From assembly GCA_018524725.1 (NCBI GenBank), contig JAEUWP010000085.1, positions 1 through 12,680 of the forward strand: 12,680 bases of DNA, written 5' to 3'. Shown here in pieces: positions 8,598 through 12,680 of this stretch (the stretch's first letter is position 1; every line of letters starts with the position of its first letter). Under the pieces are notes generated by a model, which saw only the letters and a list, made by a program, of their open reading frames with translations, did not search any database and was not told where the DNA came from. The position numbers and the translations under genes were made by a program. This DNA is from Podaxis mareebaensis (Eukaryota; Basidiomycota; Agaricomycetes; Agaricales; Agaricaceae).

Positions 8598-9344
8598 GGC
8601 AGGGTCTGGTGGCAGTCCAGACAATGAACCTGAGCCTCTGGCTCGCTTATTGGGACAGCCCAAAAGTCCTGAATCAGTCAGGACTGCGATGATTGTCTGG
8701 GGAAGTTGTTGCTCTGGTGGGGAAGTGGGGAGTAGGAGAGTACGTGAAAGTAGTGAGGGAGTGGAAGGAAGCGGTAAGAAAAAGGCAAGAGATGTAAAAA
8801 AAAAAAACAAAAACAAAAACAAAACAAAAAACAAAACGGAAACGGCAAGCGAGGATAGAGATGAAGGTAAAGAGAGAAGGAAGCATAGGAAGGAACCTAG
8901 AAAGGCTTTCTTCGGTCAACCAACCCGCGACTTCTGCATCCTGGGTGCCTGTGCCCAGGTAGCTCCCAATCAATGCGCAGTTTGCATGGCCTTTGCACTC
9001 GGATATCGATCGTGTTTGATTGGCCAATATGATTTAAGTTTAAACACTGGGCAGCGGTGCTTGGTGAGGTTGGAGGGCCACCTCGTGGCTGAGAATAGAA
9101 AGGTCAGGTTGCTGCAATAGGTTGCAATCAACGATCCGAGAATGCCTCAGGTCTGCGCTTGTTCCCGGGCCTCTACTGGTCATCTGCAGGCTTGTGCATG
9201 TCCCAGAACCTTCCAGTCCAGTGGAAATGGTGGTCCCTGACACGTGATACTGTATCACCGCTTTACGGAAACAACGTATATCCATCAGTAACAATCAGCA
9301 GCCTCGGCCCCAACCATAAAATACGTACAGCAACCCCTTGCCCT
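8598..9344. other. 5' flank of the transcription-factor relic, no gene seen
   Basis: Lies upstream of the Zn2Cys6 gene (minus strand) and downstream of MED21 (minus strand). It holds an A-rich tract and, further up, a CCAAT-box-like gattggccaat at about 9,018-9,028. The long + strand open frame across 8,440-9,120 overlaps the transcription-factor exon antisense and has low-complexity Lys/Asn sequence in the A-rich tract, so I treat it as a shadow. Confidence 0.45.
8796..8837 (+). repeat. A-rich (AAAAAC)n low-complexity tract
   Basis: Twelve consecutive A's followed by repeated AAAAAC-like units. On the minus strand it is a T-rich tract about 200 bp upstream of the transcription-factor ATG, compatible with a poly(dT) promoter element. 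A decayed poly(A) insertion tail is an alternative, but no retroelement body is seen next to it. Confidence 0.7.
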
Positions 9345-9833
9345 GTGCCCACTTCTGAGTCAGTCTCGGACAGCATGAGCTTCAGAACCTCCGAAACCTG
9401 CGAATGCAGGTCCTTTGTCATTTCCAACGGGCCACGAATCAATCTTCTCAATTACCCTCTCTCAGCGTGTAAATCCAACTCACTTGCCCGACTGACAGCC
9501 TTTGTGTATTCTTCATTTGCCACTTTCATTTCTTCCTCGAGTGCTTCCACTTCACGCATTCTTCATTTGCCGTTTTCATTTCTTCCTCGAGTGCTTCTGG
9601 TTAGTCACTTTGAGTTTCATCGCATCCCTCCCCCGCGCAACTGCCACCCCCACAACCACACAGCCCTGCATTACCAGTGGACAATGAGCTAGCACCCACC
9701 TGCGCTTCCTCAGGCTCTGCCTCTGGCAATGTATCCAGCAAATGATCAATCTGCTTTGCCTTTGCGATCAAGTCCATCACTGATTCCTTCTTATTTACCT
9801 CAAATACCATACTTTTCCGGGTTCCACTGTTTT
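9345..9833 (-). pseudogene. MED21: Mediator subunit 21 (MED21/SRB7) remnant
   Basis: MED21 is a small helical subunit of the Mediator middle module that pairs with MED7. On the minus strand: KQWNPEKY (9,810-9,833), a frame break, then VFEVNKKESVMDLIAKAKQI, DHLLDTLPEAEPEEAQ, intron 9,597-9,699 (103 nt, GTGGGT..CAG, with CTAAC just before the acceptor), ALEEEMKTANEE, a duplicated ALEEEMKVANEEYTKAVSRA, a second intron-like gap, then DLHSQVSEVLKLMLSETDSE. This matches the C-terminal two-thirds of fungal MED21 in order. Defects are a small deletion after EKY, a 50-bp duplication (not a multiple of three) and loss of the N-terminal third, because similarity stops at 9,833 where CpG-poor repeat DNA begins. 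Family call is firm. Confidence 0.85.
9498..9597. repeat. 50-bp tandem duplication inside MED21
   Basis: The 40 bp at 9,508-9,547 recur at 9,558-9,597 with two mismatches (starting attcttcatttgcc, ending cctcgagtgcttc). The 10-bp spacers are more diverged. The period of 50 bp shifts the MED21 frame. The duplicated peptide is ALEEEMK-ANEE. Confidence 0.9.
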
Positions 9834-9843
9834 GCAATTGGTG

Positions 9844-9868
9844 CTTCAGGTGAGGTTCTCACCTGAAG
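9844..9868. repeat. Perfect hairpin at the left edge of the CpG-poor block
   Basis: cttcaggtgag (9,844-9,854), loop gtt, ctcacctgaag (9,858-9,868): an 11-bp perfect stem. It sits about 10 bp from where MED21 similarity ends, so it may be a transposon terminus. Confidence 0.85.
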
Positions 9869-10397
9869 TGCTGGTCGTTATGTCTGATCCAATAGCCCAT
9901 CTAACTGTGCACTCAAACTTCATCAGGAAAGCATGCTTTACTATAGTGATGACTAAGCATGTCAAGGCCTATTGCCAACCACAAGGCTTATGTCTATTGA
10001 TGAGGCATATGGATATTTTGGTCTATTGGTGCTCTTACTTACTGACTATGCCTACCCACTGCTGCAATGTCTACTGCTTACACCAATATCTATTGAAAGA
10101 ACCAAGCTGTCCTAGCAATAACAATTTTGTGCAACTGAAGGTCTGGCACACATCCATCTTCTGCTCCATCAGCAAAAAGGCCAAAACTATATATACCAAA
10201 AACAGTCAATATATACATCAAAATGTACTAAATACCACAAAAGGCCATGTTTCTGGAAGGTATTTTGCAAGGTACAAAAGGATTTGGGACCATACAATCA
10301 TTCCAGGGTATGCAAGGACAGCCAACATACTGGATGTATGTATACATGTAAATTGTCATAGAAAAGCAACAATGAGAGACACCAAAAGTTAACCAGC

Positions 10398-10420
10398 CTA
10401 GAGCTTGAACCCAGGACTTA
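10398..10420 (-). other. Possible Pol III B-box/tRNA T-arm-like sequence
   Basis: The minus strand reads cctgggttcaagctctagg. It contains GGTTCAAGCTC, close to the B-box consensus, and arms CCTGG/CTAGG that can pair (one G-T). No convincing A box or tRNA cloverleaf is seen, so at most it is a degenerate SINE or tRNA-derived repeat. Confidence 0.22.
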
Positions 10421-10435
10421 TTGGAATGGTATCAC

Positions 10436-10455
10436 TGTAAGGGTGTACCCTTACA
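10436..10455. repeat. 20-nt near-perfect palindrome TGTAAGGGT/ACCCTTACA
   Basis: TGTAAGGGTGTACCCTTACA: 9-bp stem with a 2-nt loop. It begins with TG and ends with CA, as LTR ends do, and shares the GTAAGGG core with the hairpin at 12,376-12,394. Confidence 0.85.
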
Positions 10456-10921
10456 ATTAATCCAAAAATCAAATAACCCATGTTGCCTTATTATATTTTG
10501 ATCCCTTTCTTGTTTACCCATCACTCCATCAAGTATTTGTACCTTTTGTTTATTTAGGGCACTTCAGTTGTCTAGGACAACTGACCTTTGCTTGTGCCAT
10601 GTAGTCTCCCAATATATGGGTTTGAACTATTTGGTGTGAGTGTGAGGTCTCTCAACAGTAAAGGCAACAGCGTTACATTTTTTTTTAGTTCACCAAGTGG
10701 ACTAATGCACAAGCAAATGCCCTACAACACTTAAACACCATGTACATGTGGCAACCAAAATGACAACACCCAACAAACTTTGACATGATAATGTGTTGGA
10801 TTCACCACCTAGTGGTAGTAGCCACACTGACAATAATGGAGGAAAGGGAAATTATCCCTTCTCCAGACTATTTAAACTAGAACCTGCTGACGATAGTTGA
10901 CTTAATGCAGAAACCCTGACC
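10456..10921. mobile_element. CpG-poor, AT-rich stretch before the retrotransposon ORF
   Basis: No protein block recognised. It contains a perfect hairpin at 10,564-10,584, a T-run near 10,677-10,686 and a small palindrome ccacctagtgg near 10,806. It may be the 5' UTR of the ORF1-bearing element or another nested repeat. Confidence 0.35.
10564..10584. repeat. Perfect hairpin, 9-bp stem
   Basis: tcagttgtc, loop tag, gacaactga. It lies in the CpG-poor block; function unknown. Confidence 0.85.
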
Positions 10922-11922
10922 ATGGGATCTAACACTGCAGCTGAAAACAACCCCCATGCCCTGCCACCAATAGAAGAGGAGAGCAAGCAACCATTGTTGC
11001 TTGACAGGGCACCATCACCCAAATTTAACACTGCAATGTCAAGTGAATTATATACACTCAAAGAAAGAATTTCCTTCATTTTCAACGTGAATCATGTCAA
11101 AAGCCCTGTGAGAAGGGCAGAACTGTGATTCCATGCAGAAGAATATACCATTGAGCTGTTTAAGACCCCAATGGATATACCAATAGACCCTACATCAGAG
11201 ATGTACAAGAATCTCCTATGTAAAGCAGTTAAATGACTTGCTTCATCATATAAGGCAGTGAAGCAACATAAAGGGGTCAGCCTTTGCTACTCCAGAAATG
11301 AGGGATGCCATCGCTCCCTCACTCCCTATGTCAAAGTCATTTGTCAGATTGACAAATCTCCCATACTTCTGCCCTGATGGCACCCCTCATACCACTGATG
11401 ACTTCAAAGAGGTCATTGAGTCTTCCCCTTATCATGACATGATCAACCATCTTGTTAATAAACCTCACTTCCACTGTGTTTCCCCCCACTCAGATTCTGC
11501 CATCCTCTTTTTTAACCTATGGGACTCACAATCTGCTTCAAGGGTGAAACTCCTCATCAACCACACCCTCCTCTTTGAAAACTGCATTTGCACCTTCTAA
11601 GGTGCAACCATGTGAACTGCCAGCCCCCTTTGCAATAGATGTTGGAGGTGGGGCCACCCTACTCATCTATGCAAGGCACACAACCTGAGGTGCTCTATTT
11701 GCAGAGATCCTCACCACACTGAAAACCACTGCTGTGATGGCATCTGCTGCCACAGCAAAGCCAGTCTGAACTCCTGTCCCCCCACCCCCACCAGCATCAA
11801 GGAGTGTCCCCATGTGACCTCCTTCAATTGCTTGTCATGTGATTCCAAAGAGCACCACATGAACAGCAAAAAGTGCCCATTCTTCTGTCACTGATACAAC
11901 TGAGAATGGATTACCACTAAAC
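10922..11922 (+). pseudogene. Non-LTR retrotransposon ORF1 (gag-like, CCHC zinc knuckles), broken
   Basis: ORF1 of LINE-type elements binds the element's RNA. The frame opens at ATG 10,922 (MGSNTAAENNPHALPPIEEE...), is stopped by TGA at 11,126 and 11,234, then shifts to the frame of 11,298: EMRDAIAPSLPMSKSFVRLT, PYFCPDGTPHTTDDFKEVIE, FNLWDSQSASRVKLLINHTL, TAA (11,598) and TGA (11,613), then CNRCWRWGHPTHLC (a C-x2-C-x4-H-x4-C knuckle from 11,631), CSICRDPHHTENHC, CLSCDSKEHHMNSKKC and CPFFCH*YN*EWI. The knuckle array and the CPF-x-RHRF-REWI-like ending match ORF1 proteins of agaricomycete non-LTR elements, as I recall them. Five TGA stops (11,126; 11,234; 11,613; 11,892; 11,901) sit where Arg CGA would fit. 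The endonuclease and reverse transcriptase of ORF2 are not present. Confidence 0.75.
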
Positions 11923-11932
11923 TTCATGAATC

Positions 11933-12127
11933 TACACCAAGATAGATCTCCATCATGCCTATCATCTCATCTGGATAGCTGAGGGAGACAAGTGGAAAAC
12001 CACCTTCCAGACCTGCTATGGGTCCTTTGAATGGATGGTTATGCCATTCAGACTCACCAATGCTCTGGTAGCTTTCCAGCACTTCATGAATGACATTTTT
12101 GGTGATCTATTGGATGTATGTGTGTAA
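11933..12127 (+). pseudogene. Ty3/gypsy reverse transcriptase fragment
   Basis: One + frame reads [60 protein letters not shown] and DVCV, ending in TAA. These are RT blocks with motif A (KIDL--AYH, first catalytic Asp present) and the T-YGSFEW-VMPF-LTNA block of gypsy elements. The piece stops just before the YxDD catalytic box, so it cannot be active. Pol upstream (protease) and downstream (RNase H, integrase) is missing. It abuts the ORF1 relic of a different element class with only about 10 bp between. Confidence 0.85.
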
Positions 12128-12203
12128 GCCTACTGGGGCTTACTCAGAGCTTATGACCTTAAGTTCACACCAGCATACAATAAACCTGATATATTGGGAC
12201 ATA
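12128..12203 (+). other. Short tail downstream of the gypsy fragment
   Basis: A short open stretch reads YWGLLRAYDLKFTPAYNKPD before a TAG at 12,206-12,208. It could be residual gypsy polyprotein, but no motif proves it. A deletion of most of pol is needed if it belongs to the same element. Confidence 0.25.
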
Positions 12204-12219
12204 TGTAGTGTGTTATAAG

Positions 12220-12244
12220 GTCAGCTGTCCTAATGACAGCTGAC
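12220..12244. repeat. Perfect hairpin, 10-bp stem
   Basis: gtcagctgtc, loop ctaat, gacagctgac. First of four hairpins in a row. Confidence 0.9.
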
Positions 12245-12268
12245 GACGAGATTATAAAGAGTGTGTGT

Positions 12269-12292
12269 TTGATGGATTGAGTAATCCATCAA
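12269..12292. repeat. Perfect hairpin, 10-bp stem
   Basis: ttgatggatt, loop gagt, aatccatcaa. Second in the row. Confidence 0.9.
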
Positions 12293-12312
12293 TGCCAAAG
12301 ACAAACAAGAGA

Positions 12313-12330
12313 ATTAATTAAGTAATTAAT
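12313..12330. repeat. AT-only palindrome, 8-bp stem
   Basis: attaatta, loop ag, taattaat. Third in the row; being AT-only it is the weakest. Confidence 0.75.
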
Positions 12331-12375
12331 AAAAGGAGTGACTAAATTGATGAGGGAATAAGAGACAACACGACA

Positions 12376-12394
12376 GTAAGGGCCCAGCCCTTAC
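12376..12394. repeat. Perfect hairpin, 8-bp stem, GTAAGGGC core
   Basis: gtaagggc, loop cca, gcccttac. It resembles the 10,436-10,455 palindrome in its GTAAGGG/CCCTTAC arms. Confidence 0.9.
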
Positions 12395-12680
12395 ACACCC
12401 TGTTAGACTGGTCCTTATCACTGGTTGCCTAAGCTTTGCTAGGGGGCAGCTATCTCACTAGATGGTTGGCAGAGGCGCTAGGATCTAGCAAGAAGGATCA
12501 CAGTAAGTTGGTGGCGAGGCAAGTGTCCAGTTAAGCACACTCAGAGGTTGAATGCTTATTAGTCAAGAGTATGACCAATAGGACATTTACTACCACACTG
12601 ATTGTGAACTAATGTCAATCCAGAGATAAAGCGAAAGCAATATTCTGAATTTGAGAATATAGGAAGCTTGCACTTCCAGT

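Larger units (their letters stand above)
9841..10435. mobile_element. CpG-poor repeat-like DNA, left part, unclassified
   Basis: From about 9,841 the base composition changes: AT-richer and almost without CG. The stretch opens with a perfect hairpin at 9,844-9,868. One + frame is free of stops to 10,392 (about 185 codons), but I recognise no domain in it. It is probably the body or terminal part of a transposable element inserted into MED21; class unknown. Confidence 0.4.
12204..12680 (+). repeat. Possible LTR or element terminal region, cut by window end
   Basis: Begins tgtagtgtgttataagg, with TG at the start as for LTRs, shortly after the gypsy fragment, and contains four perfect hairpins in 175 bp. 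CpG is somewhat less depleted here. No partner copy lies in the window, so the LTR call is inference; the right end is outside. Confidence 0.35.

Noticed and set aside
8440..9120. Longest + strand open frame (226 codons)
   Set aside because: It is antisense to the zinc-cluster exon of the transcription factor, contains the A-rich tract as Lys/Asn low complexity, and matches no family I know. The minus-strand exon structure explains the region better.
1..9833. Secondary-metabolite or other functional gene cluster
   Set aside because: The members are housekeeping genes (replication, COPI coat, histone chaperone, Mediator, cell wall) with no shared pathway, and all are broken.
10922..12127. Possible intact autonomous retrotransposon
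   Set aside because: ORF1 has at least six in-frame stops and a frameshift, the RT is cut before its YxDD box, and no endonuclease, RNase H or integrase is visible.
12220..12394. CRISPR-like or phage-type repeat array
   Set aside because: The hairpins differ in sequence, so there is no constant repeat, and the genome is fungal by its introns and gene content.

Overview
The window looks like a TE-rich stretch of an Agaricomycete (mushroom-forming basidiomycete) nuclear genome. This is inferred from short GT..AG introns of about 48-103 nt that still interrupt recognisable fungal proteins, from the basidiomycete flavour of those proteins, and from a non-LTR ORF1 and a Ty3/gypsy fragment of the kind found in these fungi. 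I see no intact protein-coding gene, no tRNA or rRNA gene and no CRISPR.

Positions 1 to about 9,833 are a row of decayed host genes, packed tightly on both strands. In order they are: a probable MCM3 C-terminus (+), an aminoglycoside-phosphotransferase-like kinase fragment (+), the middle of coatomer beta' COPB2/SEC27 (-), the N-terminal half of the histone chaperone HIR1/HIRA (-), an allantoate-permease-type MFS transporter (+), the N-terminus of a KRE6/SKN1 beta-1,6-glucan synthesis protein (+), a Zn2Cys6 transcription factor (-) and Mediator subunit MED21 (-). Each carries frameshifts, stop codons or truncations, yet many introns keep GT/GC..AG borders, and splicing them by eye restores the expected frame. 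These are therefore copies or relics at the DNA level, not retro-copies. The truncations pair up: APH and COPB2 are convergent and both lose their 3' parts, HIR1 and COPB2 are in tandem and lose 3' and 5' parts respectively, and KRE6 and the transcription factor are convergent and both lose their 3' parts. A handful of deletions in an ordinary gene neighbourhood would explain the layout.

At about 9,834-9,841, inside the MED21 relic, the sequence changes abruptly to AT-richer DNA with almost no CpG (about five CG dinucleotides from 9,841 to 12,240 by my reading). This part holds several perfect hairpins, an unrecognised repeat-like stretch, a broken non-LTR retrotransposon ORF1 with CCHC zinc knuckles (10,922-11,922), a gypsy reverse-transcriptase fragment joined directly to it (11,933-12,127), and a terminal-repeat-like region with four consecutive hairpins (12,204-12,680) that runs off the window. 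In-frame TGA stops at positions where CGA (Arg) would fit point to CpG methylation and deamination as the decay process.

The genes do not work together as a system. The interest lies in the ghost gene neighbourhood and the compositional boundary. Family assignments come from my recognition of motifs and were not checked by any search.
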